Assembly (NCBI RefSeq): GCF_050176255.1
Contig: NZ_JBFXIE010000057.1
Strand: one strand, 5' to 3'
Length of the DNA: 13,701 nt
Source: JBFXIE01 sp050176255
Lineage (GTDB): Bacteria; Pseudomonadota; Gammaproteobacteria; Burkholderiales; Burkholderiaceae_C
Part shown: positions 1 to 7,247 of the stretch, piece after piece
Position numbering within the stretch: the first letter of the stretch is position 1
Layout of the letters: every line of letters begins with the position of its first letter
Program-made: the position numbers and the translations under genes
The notes under the pieces: generated by a model
What the model was told of the DNA's origin: nothing
Seen by the model: only the letters and a program-made list of their open reading frames with translations
Databases searched by the model: none

Positions 1-1151
1 ACGCGGCCTTCGTCGGTGGGGATGACCCAGATTTCGACGGAGCTGTCGGGCGCGTGGATGGCGTAGGCTTCTTTGCCGTCGGCCTGGCGGTTGCGCTGCG
101 GCTCCAGGTGCAGCCCCAGCCAGCGCAGGCGGTTGCACACTTGCTCGCGCAGCACGACGTCGTTCTCGCCAATGCCGCCGCTGAAGGCCAGCACGTCCAG
201 GCCGCCCAGGCAGGCCATCATGGCGCCAGTCTCGCGCACCACCCGGTGGGTGAACTGATCAATGGCGCGCTGCGCGCGCTCGCTGCCGTCGGCGCGCAGC
301 TGGCGCATGTCGGCCGAGATGCCGGACACGCCCAGCAGGCCGCTTTGCTTGTACAGCAGCTTTTCAATGCGGGCGTGATCCCAGCCTTGCTCCATGAGGT
401 ACAGCAGCACGCCAGCGTCCAGGGCGCCGCTGCGCGTGCCCATCATCAGGCCGTCCAGTGCCGAAAAGCCCATGGTGGTGGCCATGCTGCAGCCGTCGAG
501 CGCCGCGCACAGGCTGGCGCCGTTGCCCAGGTGGGCCATGATGACGCGGCCGCGCCCGCGGATGGTCTGCTCTTGCAGCACCGACATCACGTACTGGTAC
601 GACAGGCCATGAAAGCCATAGCGGCGCACGCCCTGGTCGCGCAGTGACTGGGGCAGCGCGAAGGCGTAGTCCACCTCGGGCATGGTGGCGTGGAAGGCGG
701 TGTCAAAGCACGCGATTTGCGGCACGCCCGGAAAGGCGTCCCGAAAGCGCCGGATGCCTTCGAGGTTGTGGGGCTGGTGCAGCGGCGCCAGAGAATTGAA
801 GCGCGCTAGCTGCTCCAGCACCGCGTCGGTGGCGATGACGCTTTCGTTGATTTCCCCGCCGCCATGCACCACGCGGTGCGCCACGGCTTCGATGCCGGGC
901 ACGTCGGGCAGGCTTTGCAGCAGGGTGTGCAGGCGCTCCAGCGCCACGGTGAAGGCAGACTTGCCTGCGGCGACGGCCAGGGGCTCCTGGCTTTTTTGCC
1001 CCTGGTACTTCCAGTCGATCACGGGGCTGCCGCCCGGGGCCAGCCCCTGGATGCAGCCCGAGAGCACGTGGGGCTGGATTTGCCCGTCCTGCACGGGGTG
1101 CAGGGAGAACTTCAGCGTGGAGGAGCCGGCGTTGACGGAGAGGATGGCCAT
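1..1151 (-). CDS. ackA: Acetate kinase (3' end cut by window edge)
   Basis: Cytoplasmic ASKHA-fold kinase that makes acetate (or another short acid) and ATP from the acyl phosphate and ADP. 383 codons are visible, and families of about 395-400 residues imply only the last 10-20 are off the left edge. Seen: N-terminal VNAGSSTLKF (residues 6-15, with Asn7 and Lys14), HRVVHGG (Arg93), CFDTAFH (Asp150), YGFHGLS (His181), HLGNGAS (207-213), GTRSG (Arg240), SGGIGEN (324-330) and IPTDE (Glu381, the Mg2+/phosphate-site glutamate). The usual GTSHKY stretch reads GLSYQY, a variation I associate with operon-linked AckA of this type. The ATG at 1151 starts exactly at the family's conserved N-terminus. 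It is the last gene of the operon, 20 nt after the acyltransferase stop. That partner suggests the substrate could be butyryl phosphate as well as acetyl phosphate; this is inference. Confidence 0.95.
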   Translation of the reverse strand, partial: MAILSVNAGSSTLKFSLHPVQDGQIQPHVLSGCIQGLAPGGSPVIDWKYQGQKSQEPLAVAAGKSAFTVALERLHTLLQSLPDVPGIEAVAHRVVHGGGEINESVIATDAVLEQLARFNSLAPLHQPHNLEGIRRFRDAFPGVPQIACFDTAFHATMPEVDYAFALPQSLRDQGVRRYGFHGLSYQYVMSVLQEQTIRGRGRVIMAHLGNGASLCAALDGCSMATTMGFSALDGLMMGTRSGALDAGVLLYLMEQGWDHARIEKLLYKQSGLLGVSGISADMRQLRADGSERAQRAIDQFTHRVVRETGAMMACLGGLDVLAFSGGIGENDVVLREQVCNRLRWLGLHLEPQRNRQADGKEAYAIHAPDSSVEIWVIPTDEGR

Positions 1152-1171
1152 GTGGGTGTGCTTTCCGTGCT

Positions 1172-2611
1172 TCAGCCGAGCTTCCAGGCGTTTTCGAGGT
1201 GGTGCTTGCGCTGGTCGTGCGCAGCCAGCACGGCCAGCACGGTGGAGGCCACGCGGGCCATGGGGCCATCGGCGCGGCTGGTCAGCGCGATGGGCACGCG
1301 CGCGCCCAGTACCAGACCCGAGCCGTTGGCGCCTGCCATGTATTCGAGCTGTTTGGCGATCATGTTGCCGCTTTCCAGGTTGGGCACCGCCAGGATGTCG
1401 GCCTGCCCGGCCACGTCGGAGGTGATGTCCTTGATGCGCACGGCTTCCATCGATATGGCGTTGTCGAAGGCCAGCGGGCCGTCGAGCAGCCCGCCCTTGA
1501 TCTGGCCGCGGTCGGCCATCTTGCACAGGGCGGCAGCGTCGATGGTGGAGGCAATGGCCGGGGTGACGGTCTCGACCGCCGACAGGATGGCCACCTTGGG
1601 TTGCTGCGTGCCCATGATGCGCGCGAAGTCAATCGCGTTCTGGATGATGTCGGCCTTCTCTTTGAGCGTGGGCTGGATGTTGATGGCCGCGTCGGTGACG
1701 ATGATGGGCTTGGGGTACAGCGGCACGTCGAAGCGAAAGACGTGCGACAGGCGGCGTCCGGTGCGCAGCGTGGGCTGGGCGAGCACGGCCTTGAGCAGTT
1801 CGTCGGTGTGCAGGCTGCCCTTCATGACGATCTCCACCTCGCCGCTGGCGGCCATGCTGGCGGCGCGCTCGGCGGCGGCGTGGCTGTGCTCCACGGAGAT
1901 GATCTCGGCGCCTTCGAGGCTGATGCCGGCCTCTTCGGCAACGCGGCGGATGCGGCCTTCGGGGCCAATCAGCACGGGCACGATGAGGCCGTGGGCGGCG
2001 GCGTCCATGGCGCCGGACAGCGAGCCCGCGTCACAGGGATGCACCACGGCGCAGCGCACGGCTTCAAGTTCGTCCGCGCGGGCCAGCAGCTCTTTGTGGC
2101 GGGCCTCGGGGTCGAACAGCTGGATTTGCGGCGCGTTGATCTTGGGCACGCGCACCTTCTGCGTGGGCGGCATCAGGCGGGCCACGCCCTTGAGCACCAC
2201 GTCACCCTTTTGGTTGGTGACCTGGCAGTCCAGGGCGATGCGCTTTTTCTCGTCGTCTTTTTCCGTCACGGTGACCAGCACCGTGAGCGTGTCGCCAATG
2301 CGCACGGGCTTGGTGAACTTGAGCTCCTGGCCCAGGTAAATGGTGCCGGGGCCGGGGAACTGCGTGCCAAACAGCGCCGATATCAGCGCCGCGCCCAGCA
2401 TGCCGTGCGCGATGACGCCGTGGAACATGGTGGCGTCTGCGTACTCGGGGTTCAGGTGGGCGGGATTGATGTCGCCCGAGACGGCGGCAAAGGCCTGGAT
2501 GTCTTCGAGCGTCACGGTGCGCAGCAGGCGTGCGCTCTGGCCCACGCTCAGCTCGTCATAGGTGACGTTCTCCATCCATTCGGTTTCGAGATCGTGGTTG
2601 TGGTTGTTCAT
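1172..2611 (-). CDS. Fusion of MaoC/PhaJ-like enoyl-CoA hydratase and phosphate acetyl/butyryltransferase
   Basis: 479 residues in two domains. Residues about 15-150 are a hot-dog MaoC domain with the hydratase-2 motif FAAVSGDINPAHLNP (41-55). Asp47 and His52 are the expected catalytic pair of (R)-specific enoyl-CoA hydratases such as PhaJ. Residues about 163-475 are a phosphate acyltransferase (Pta/Ptb fold) that exchanges acyl-CoA and acyl phosphate. Its motifs DGPLAFDNAIS (377-387), PNLESGN (410-416) and PIALTSRAD (440-448) look to me more like phosphate butyryltransferase than classical Pta. Databases usually call this architecture bifunctional enoyl-CoA hydratase/phosphate acetyltransferase. 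An open frame continues upstream to 2698, but the ATG at 2611 has an AGGA about 8 nt ahead and begins the MaoC-type sequence. It lies 14 nt after the fabI stop and 20 nt before ackA, in one operon. Acyl-chain preference is inferred only. Confidence 0.92.
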   Translation of the reverse strand: MNNHNHDLETEWMENVTYDELSVGQSARLLRTVTLEDIQAFAAVSGDINPAHLNPEYADATMFHGVIAHGMLGAALISALFGTQFPGPGTIYLGQELKFTKPVRIGDTLTVLVTVTEKDDEKKRIALDCQVTNQKGDVVLKGVARLMPPTQKVRVPKINAPQIQLFDPEARHKELLARADELEAVRCAVVHPCDAGSLSGAMDAAAHGLIVPVLIGPEGRIRRVAEEAGISLEGAEIISVEHSHAAAERAASMAASGEVEIVMKGSLHTDELLKAVLAQPTLRTGRRLSHVFRFDVPLYPKPIIVTDAAINIQPTLKEKADIIQNAIDFARIMGTQQPKVAILSAVETVTPAIASTIDAAALCKMADRGQIKGGLLDGPLAFDNAISMEAVRIKDITSDVAGQADILAVPNLESGNMIAKQLEYMAGANGSGLVLGARVPIALTSRADGPMARVASTVLAVLAAHDQRKHHLENAWKLG

Positions 2612-2625
2612 GGCGCGTGTCCTGT

Positions 2626-3405
2626 TCAATCTACGGCGTGGACGCCCGCGTCCACAAAAATGGTCTGTCCGGTCATGCCGGAGGCGGCGTCGGTGCACAG
2701 GAAGGCGCTGAGCTGCGCGATTTCTTCCAGGTTGACGAGGCGCTGCAGCGGCGCCTTGGCGCGGGCCGTGGCCATGAGCGAGTCAAATTCGGCAATGCCC
2801 GACGAGGCCCGCGTGAGGATGGGGCCGGGCGAGACAGCGTGCACGCGGATGTTCTTGCCGCCCAGCTCGACCGCCATGTAGCGCACCATGGATTCGAGCG
2901 CCGCCTTGATGGGGCCCATCAGGCCGTAGCGGGGCACCGCTTCGCTGGAGCCCAGGTAGGTCATGGCCAGCATGCTGCCGCCGTCGGGCATGTGCGGCGC
3001 GCACAGTTTGGCGACCTCCGCGAACGAATGGCACGACACGTTCACCGCGCGGGCAAAGCCCTCGCGCGAGCTGTCCACCACGTCGCCATGCAGGTCCTGC
3101 AGCGGCGCCCATGCGATGGAGTGGATGACGAAGTCCAGCTTGCCGAACTTTTTGACCGCGCTGTCCACGGCAGCTTCCAGCTGGCCGTCTTGCTCGACGT
3201 CGCAGTTGACCAGATCGATGCCCAGGGGCTGCGTCAGGGGCTCGACGTATTTGCGGGCCTTGTCATTGAGGCAGGTGACCACCAGCTCGGCGCCCATGTC
3301 GTGAAACAGCCGGGCGCAACCCCAGGCAATCGAGCTGTTGTTGGCCACGCCCAGGATCAGGCCTTTTTTGCCGGTCAGACTAAATGCTTCGGGTAGGTTG
3401 TTCAT
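2626..3405 (-). CDS. fabI: Enoyl-[acyl-carrier-protein] reductase (NADH), FabI family
   Basis: 259 residues, the normal FabI length. It is an SDR-fold enzyme that reduces the trans-2 double bond of enoyl thioesters with NAD(P)H. Seen: the nucleotide-binding stretch GVANNSSIAWG (19-29), catalytic Tyr150 and Tyr160 with Lys167 in the Y-x6-K arrangement of FabI (equivalent to E. coli Tyr146/Tyr156/Lys163), and SPGPILT (192-198). E. coli has HSIG (Gly93) where this protein has HSIA (Ala98). The reductase may be a second, pathway-dedicated FabI: it sits between the PHA synthase pair and the hydratase/acyltransferase gene, where crotonyl-CoA could be its substrate. It may equally serve fatty acid synthesis. 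The ATG at 3405 fits the family N-terminus, but I see no convincing Shine-Dalgarno upstream. The start is 79 nt downstream of the preceding stop. Confidence 0.92.
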   Translation of the reverse strand: MNNLPEAFSLTGKKGLILGVANNSSIAWGCARLFHDMGAELVVTCLNDKARKYVEPLTQPLGIDLVNCDVEQDGQLEAAVDSAVKKFGKLDFVIHSIAWAPLQDLHGDVVDSSREGFARAVNVSCHSFAEVAKLCAPHMPDGGSMLAMTYLGSSEAVPRYGLMGPIKAALESMVRYMAVELGGKNIRVHAVSPGPILTRASSGIAEFDSLMATARAKAPLQRLVNLEEIAQLSAFLCTDAASGMTGQTIFVDAGVHAVD

Positions 3406-3484
3406 AGGTTGACTAGGTTGGGAGACATGGGAGGGCTCGGGACTGCGCTTGTGCCAGCCCGGTCGGGAGATCAGCGATACGGGG

Positions 3485-3922
3485 TCAGTCCTGTTCGAAG
3501 AGCCGCTTCAGGCCGGCGCCGTCCGCGCCTTGCCTGAAGCCTTCGCGCACAAGTTGCTCTTGCGCCATGACCAGAATGTGACGCGCGGCATCCACCCCCA
3601 CGCGCTCCACATAGCTGCTGGCCACGCCGTAACGCAATACCAGCAGGCCGCGCAGCTCTTCGTGCAGGTGGCTTTTGCGGCGGTCTGCGGTCATGCCGGT
3701 GCGCGGCACTGCCCGCCGGTCGGGGTTGACGCGGCGGTCGGGAATGGGCGGCTGGGCTGCGTCGCTATGGAGCACGCGTTCAAGCTCGGCCTCGCTTTCC
3801 AGGTTCACACCCAGGTAGCTGGCCAGCCTGGCAATGCGGGCGCTCAGATCGCAAACCGCGTCGCTCATGCGGCGCAGCTGGTCTTCGATCGGGTCGTCCG
3901 CGTCGCGTTGGTCAGTCGGCAT
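3485..3922 (-). CDS. Small protein of unknown function encoded in the PHA synthase operon
   Basis: 145 residues, not recognised. The ATG at 3922 lies inside the end of the PHA synthase gene, giving an 11-nt overlap (3912-3922) in a different frame and suggesting translational coupling. An open frame extends much further upstream, but that part is the shadow of the synthase gene. The N-terminus (about 1-55) is acidic and heptad-like (DPIEDQLRRMSDAV, then DLSARIARLASYLGV), compatible with a short coiled coil. The middle (71-92) has three DRR triplets in a proline- and arginine-rich stretch, probably a linker. The rest (about 93-145) is predicted helical with a hydrophobic LRGLLVLRYGVASSYVE segment. 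There is no signal peptide or clear membrane span. Size, charge and position suggest a synthase or granule partner, but nothing in the sequence proves that. The coding call rests on codon character and tight linkage. Confidence 0.8.
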   Translation of the reverse strand: MPTDQRDADDPIEDQLRRMSDAVCDLSARIARLASYLGVNLESEAELERVLHSDAAQPPIPDRRVNPDRRAVPRTGMTADRRKSHLHEELRGLLVLRYGVASSYVERVGVDAARHILVMAQEQLVREGFRQGADGAGLKRLFEQD

Positions 3923-5240
3923 ATCGCACCATGACGTACTCACCGGGGGCGTCGCACAGCACGGTGGCCGGGTCGATTGCCGGGGGCGCCACGGGCTCGC
4001 CCGAGCGCTCCTTGAGCCAGGCGTCCATGGCTTCCCACCACGAGCCCTCGCGCACGGGGGCATTGGCTTCCCACTCATCGGGGCTGACCCAGCCGTGACC
4101 GTCCTCGGTGGCGGCAATCTGGTAGCTGCGGCGCGGGCGCCCCGGCTCGGAGACGATGCCCGCGTTGTGCCCGCCCGCCGCCAGGATGAAGGTGACGTGG
4201 GTGTCGGTTTGCAGGTGGATCTTGTACACCGAGCGCCAGGGCGAGACATGGTCGCGCGTGGTGCCCACCACCAGCATGGGGGCGTGGATGTCCATCAGCG
4301 CCACGCTCACACCGCCCACGCGGTAATGGCCCGTGGCCAGGGCGTTGTTCAGGAACAGCGACGACAGGTATTCGGAATGCATGCGCGCGGGCAGGCGGGT
4401 GGTGTCGGCGTTCCAGCTCATCAGGTCGAAACTGGCGTCGTCTTCGCCCATCAGGTAGCGGTGCGTGTTGCGGCCCCACAGCAGGCCGCGCGAGCCGAGA
4501 TAGACNNNNNNNNNNNNNNNNNNNNNNNNNNNNNNNNNNNNNNNNNNNNNNNNNNNNNNNNNNNNNNNNNNNNNNNNNNNNNNNNNNNNNNNNNNNNNNN
4601 NNNNNGGCGTCACGGCCACATCCTTGCCCACCGCAAATTTCAGGGGCGGCAGGTCTTGGGGGTCCGTGTCGGGGCCTGCGCTCAGCATCTCCTGCAAATC
4701 CTTCATGAAGAACTGCATGCCGTCTTGCAGCGTGGCGCCCCGGCTGGCCTGGGCCGCATTCAACACTTCGGGGTTGGTGAAGAGCCAGTTGGACGGCGAG
4801 ATGGCCTCCAGCGCCTGGCCGGTAAAGAAGTTGACCAGGTGCTGGTTGTGCCTGGAGATGCCGCCGCCTTGCTGCGCCGCCGCGCGCCACCAGGCGTCTG
4901 TCGCCTTGTAGCCGGCCTTGAACGCGCGAAACGGCCAGTGATTCCACGAGGGGTCGGTAAACCGCGCGTCTTTCTCCTCATGCGGCTCGCCAGACTGGGG
5001 CAGCGACGCATTCCAGGCCTGCAGGGACAAATCCAGGGCCTGCTGGGCCAGCACGGCCTGGCGCCCCGGCGAGGCCATCAGGTGCAGGGCCCAGTCGGCA
5101 TGCGCCAGGGCCAGGGCAATGGGCGACAGGCCGCTAAAGGCGCGCGACAGCTGGGTGTGCACTGTCTCGTCAAGGGCCTGGGCAGCCTGGCGCTGGCGCT
5201 CCCGCAGCTGTTCGCTGTCTGGTGTCGAATCCATGATCAT
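3912..5240 (-). CDS. phaC: Class I poly(3-hydroxyalkanoate) synthase, interrupted by an assembly gap
   Basis: Polymerises (R)-3-hydroxyacyl-CoA into PHA on granules. The visible N-terminal 212 residues include the class I PhaC N domain (FTDPSWNHWPFR, then AISPSNWLFTNPE, then FAVGKDVAVT). After the gap, 197 residues carry FDLMSWNADTTRLP, TTRDHVSPW with the catalytic Asp (codon 4251-4253) and LAAGGHNAGIV with the catalytic His (codon 4167-4169). The Asp-to-His spacing of 28 equals that of the Cupriavidus necator enzyme (Asp480/His508). The nucleophilic Cys and its G-x-C-x-G box fall in the 100-N gap. Aligned to the 589-residue C. necator enzyme from memory, about 180 residues are missing where the placeholder allows about 34, so the translated length is not real. 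The ATG at 5240 has AAGGA 7-8 nt upstream; a TTG at 5273 and an ATG at 5234 are less likely alternatives. First gene of the operon. Confidence 0.93.
   Translation of the reverse strand: MIMDSTPDSEQLRERQRQAAQALDETVHTQLSRAFSGLSPIALALAHADWALHLMASPGRQAVLAQQALDLSLQAWNASLPQSGEPHEEKDARFTDPSWNHWPFRAFKAGYKATDAWWRAAAQQGGGISRHNQHLVNFFTGQALEAISPSNWLFTNPEVLNAAQASRGATLQDGMQFFMKDLQEMLSAGPDTDPQDLPPLKFAVGKDVAVTXXXXXXXXXXXXXXXXXXXXXXXXXXXXXXXXXXVYLGSRGLLWGRNTHRYLMGEDDASFDLMSWNADTTRLPARMHSEYLSSLFLNNALATGHYRVGGVSVALMDIHAPMLVVGTTRDHVSPWRSVYKIHLQTDTHVTFILAAGGHNAGIVSEPGRPRRSYQIAATEDGHGWVSPDEWEANAPVREGSWWEAMDAWLKERSGEPVAPPAIDPATVLCDAPGEYVMVRYAD
4506..4605. other. Assembly gap, exactly 100 N
   Basis: One hundred consecutive N lie inside the PHA synthase gene. 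A run of exactly 100 is the conventional placeholder for a gap of unknown length, so every coordinate to the right is relative. The reading frame happens to continue across it, which requires the true missing length to leave remainder 1 on division by 3. Comparison with class I PHA synthases suggests roughly 0.55 kb is really missing. Confidence 0.97.
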
Positions 5241-5370
5241 CGAAAAATCCTTGAGTGAATGAGAAAGCAACAACAGTCAATGCTCAACGCTTTACGCGAA
5301 GACAGGCTTGACTGGCATCAAGAAACGCGCAGCACCCTGCACATTTTTTTACACGGCCTTGCACAATGCA

Positions 5371-5399
5371 GCACACACATTACGATGCAATGTGTGTGC
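5371..5399. repeat. Perfect 11-bp inverted repeat, candidate operator
   Basis: GCACACACATT (5371-5381) and AATGTGTGTGC (5389-5399) are exact reverse complements separated by 7 nt. A dyad of this size in a divergent promoter region is typical of a dimeric repressor or activator site. It covers the -10 hexamer of a candidate plus-strand promoter (TTGCAC at 5359-5364, 16 nt, TACGAT at 5381-5386), so binding could block it. It could equally be a transcript hairpin, but no T run follows either arm. The regulator is unknown. Confidence 0.6.
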
Positions 5400-5551
5400 G
5401 CTGATCGGCCGCCAATGTGCCGGGATGCCGGTAAAAAAGCGCCGCCGGATGCCAAGACGTTTCACGCAAGCCGCGGGAAATTCTCGCAGTTACTTATTAC
5501 AGAGCGGTTTTCCATGGCTTTCCGCACCGTTGCGCGCGGTTTTTTTACGGC

Positions 5552-5581
5552 TTGGTTTTGCCTCCGGCTTCTTGGTATTTT
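5552..5581 (+). promoter_or_regulatory. Candidate sigma-70 promoter for the chemoreceptor operon
   Basis: TTGGTT (5552-5557), an 18-nt spacer and TATTTT (5576-5581) would start a transcript near 5588, about 43 nt before the receptor ATG. Each hexamer matches consensus at only 3-4 of 6 positions. The alternative pair at 5359-5386 overlaps the inverted repeat. I saw no clear flagellar sigma-28 promoter. Confidence 0.3.
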
Positions 5582-5630
5582 TTACTGTTTTTCTTCAACC
5601 CATCCTCAAAAGTACCGCCTGGCTACCGCA

Positions 5631-7235
5631 ATGACGCAATCTTCTACCCACATCCTTTCCTTGCGCAGCCTGCGCATCGGCCCTCGCCTGGGCCTGGCAT
5701 TTGGCGCGCTCATCGCGGTGATGCTGGGCATCGTGGTCATTGCGGTGCTGCGCATGGGCAGCATGATTGACACCACCCACCACATCCTTGATGAGGAGTG
5801 GGCCAAGACCGAGGCCTCCAGCACGCTGAGCCTGATTGCCGCAGCCAACGCCCGGCGCACGGTGCAGCAGGTGGTCAGCACGCCCCAGGAGCGCCAGCGG
5901 CTGCGCCAGGAAATCATGCAAGAGCGCGAACGGTTCGTGGCGGCATTCAAGCTGCTGAACGACACCGTCAAGCTTCCACAGGCACGGGCGCTTTTGGATA
6001 AGGCCGAGCAGGCGCGGCAGATTTATGTCAGATCACAGCAGCGGTTTCAGGAGCTGCTGGATGCGGGCCAGGACGAACAAGCGCAGCAAGAACTGAAAAC
6101 CGTCACGGTGGTGCAGCTGGCCATCATCTCGCAGGCCTGCGAAGAGCTGGCCCAGCTGGAGAAAAAGGTGGCACAAACGGCCGGCGCCAATGCCGAAAAG
6201 AGTGCCAACACCTCGCGCTGGACCATGATCGCGCTGGGCCTGGCCGCGCTGGTACTCAGTGTGGCAATGGCCTGGCGCATCACGCTGTCGATCACCACAC
6301 CCATGGCGCAGGCCGTGCATGTGGCGCAGGCCGTTGCCGGCGGGCACCTGGGCAACACGATCGAAACGGGCTTTGCCGACGAAACAGGCAAGCTGCTGCA
6401 GGCGCTGCGCGATATGGATCAGGGCCTGGTGGGCATCGTGGGCGAGGTGCGCAGCGGCAGCAACGCAATTGCCACCGCCACGTCGCAGATCGCCAGCGGC
6501 AACCTGGATCTGTCCAGCCGCACCGAGGAACAAGCCAGCGCGCTGGAGCAGACAACCGCCGCCATGCAGGAGCTGGCGGGCACCGTGCGCCAGAACTTCG
6601 ACAGCGGCAAGCACGCCGCGCAGCTGGCCGAGTCGGCATCGCAGGTGGCCGTGCGCGGCGGCGCCGTGGTCACCGAGGTGGTGCACACCATGGAGGCCAT
6701 CAACACTTCGTCGCGCAAGATTGCCGACATCATCGGCATCATCGACGGCATTGCCTTCCAGACCAACATCCTGGCGCTGAACGCCGCCGTGGAGGCCGCG
6801 CGCGCTGGCGAGCAAGGCCGCGGCTTTGCAGTGGTGGCCTCCGAGGTGCGCTCGCTGGCGGGCCGCAGCGCGGGCGCAGCCAAGGAGATCAAGGCACTGA
6901 TCGAGGAGTCGGTCAGCAACGTCAGCACCGGCAGCATGCAGGTGGAAAAGGCGGGCAGCACCATGGACGAGATCGTCGTCAGCGTGCGCCGCGTGGCGGA
7001 CATCATGAACGAGATCAGCGAAGCCAGCCAGGACCAGACCCACGGCATCGAGCAGATCAACCAGGCCATGGGCCAGATGGATCAGGTGACGCAGCAAAAC
7101 GCTGCCCTGGTTGAAGAGGCCGCCGCCGCCGCCCAGGCGCTGCAGGCCCAGGCCCAGGCGCTGGTGCGCGCCGTGGACGTGTTCAAGATGCAGGGCGCAG
7201 GCGATCGCCAGCCGCTGTCCCTGACCCGCGCATAA
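5631..7235 (+). CDS. Methyl-accepting chemotaxis protein (transmembrane chemoreceptor)
   Basis: 534 residues. The order is: cytoplasmic N-tip, TM1 (about 21-41), periplasmic helical sensor (about 42-195, size and helicity as in four-helix-bundle ligand domains), TM2 (about 198-217), HAMP linker (about 218-270) and the cytoplasmic signalling hairpin (about 285-505). The hairpin tip, which contacts CheA/CheW, is near-canonical: IDGIAFQTNILALNAAVEAA (371-390), then RAGEQGRGFAVVASEVRSLA (391-410). Candidate methylation sites are the Glu/Gln pairs around 299-306 and 495-496. There is no C-terminal NWETF-type CheR/CheB tether. The ATG at 5631 is chosen because it places the typical short N-terminus (SLRIGPRLGLAFG) before TM1; its ribosome binding site is weak. 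An in-frame extension upstream to 5259 looks non-coding. It forms an operon with the hemerythrin gene 12 nt downstream. The ligand is unknown. Confidence 0.95.
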   Translation: MTQSSTHILSLRSLRIGPRLGLAFGALIAVMLGIVVIAVLRMGSMIDTTHHILDEEWAKTEASSTLSLIAAANARRTVQQVVSTPQERQRLRQEIMQERERFVAAFKLLNDTVKLPQARALLDKAEQARQIYVRSQQRFQELLDAGQDEQAQQELKTVTVVQLAIISQACEELAQLEKKVAQTAGANAEKSANTSRWTMIALGLAALVLSVAMAWRITLSITTPMAQAVHVAQAVAGGHLGNTIETGFADETGKLLQALRDMDQGLVGIVGEVRSGSNAIATATSQIASGNLDLSSRTEEQASALEQTTAAMQELAGTVRQNFDSGKHAAQLAESASQVAVRGGAVVTEVVHTMEAINTSSRKIADIIGIIDGIAFQTNILALNAAVEAARAGEQGRGFAVVASEVRSLAGRSAGAAKEIKALIEESVSNVSTGSMQVEKAGSTMDEIVVSVRRVADIMNEISEASQDQTHGIEQINQAMGQMDQVTQQNAALVEEAAAAAQALQAQAQALVRAVDVFKMQGAGDRQPLSLTRA

Positions 7236-7247
7236 AGAGGAGCAGAC

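Larger units (their letters stand above)
5241..5630. other. Divergent intergenic region between phaC and the chemotaxis gene
   Basis: 390 nt with no supported gene, visibly richer in A and T tracts (5346-5352, 5541-5547 and 5576-5594) than the flanking genes. It must hold the promoters of both the minus-strand PHA operon and the plus-strand chemotaxis operon. I see an 11-bp perfect inverted repeat at 5371-5399 and two modest sigma-70-like candidates on the plus strand. I find no convincing promoter pair for the minus strand by eye. The plus frame is open from 5259 into the chemoreceptor, but this part does not look like protein. Confidence 0.7.

Noticed and set aside
54..2881. Several long plus-strand open frames opposite ackA, the hydratase/acyltransferase fusion and fabI
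   Set aside because: They are low-complexity Ala/His/Gly/Val-rich translations typical of the antisense frame of GC-rich genes. The minus strand encodes complete known families over the same bases.
5359..5399. Possible PhaR binding site (TGCA-rich sequence near the PHA operon)
   Set aside because: I could not match it convincingly to the known PhaR consensus, and no phaR or phasin gene is in the window. Only a generic inverted repeat is claimed.
5521..5548. Short hairpin followed by a seven-T run upstream of the chemoreceptor
   Set aside because: Only about 4 bp of stem can be formed, too weak to call a terminator despite the T run.
5259..5630. In-frame upstream extension of the chemoreceptor
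   Set aside because: AT-rich sequence with poly-T runs, the 11-bp inverted repeat and promoter-like hexamers. The receptor family begins a few residues before TM1, as the ATG at 5631 does.
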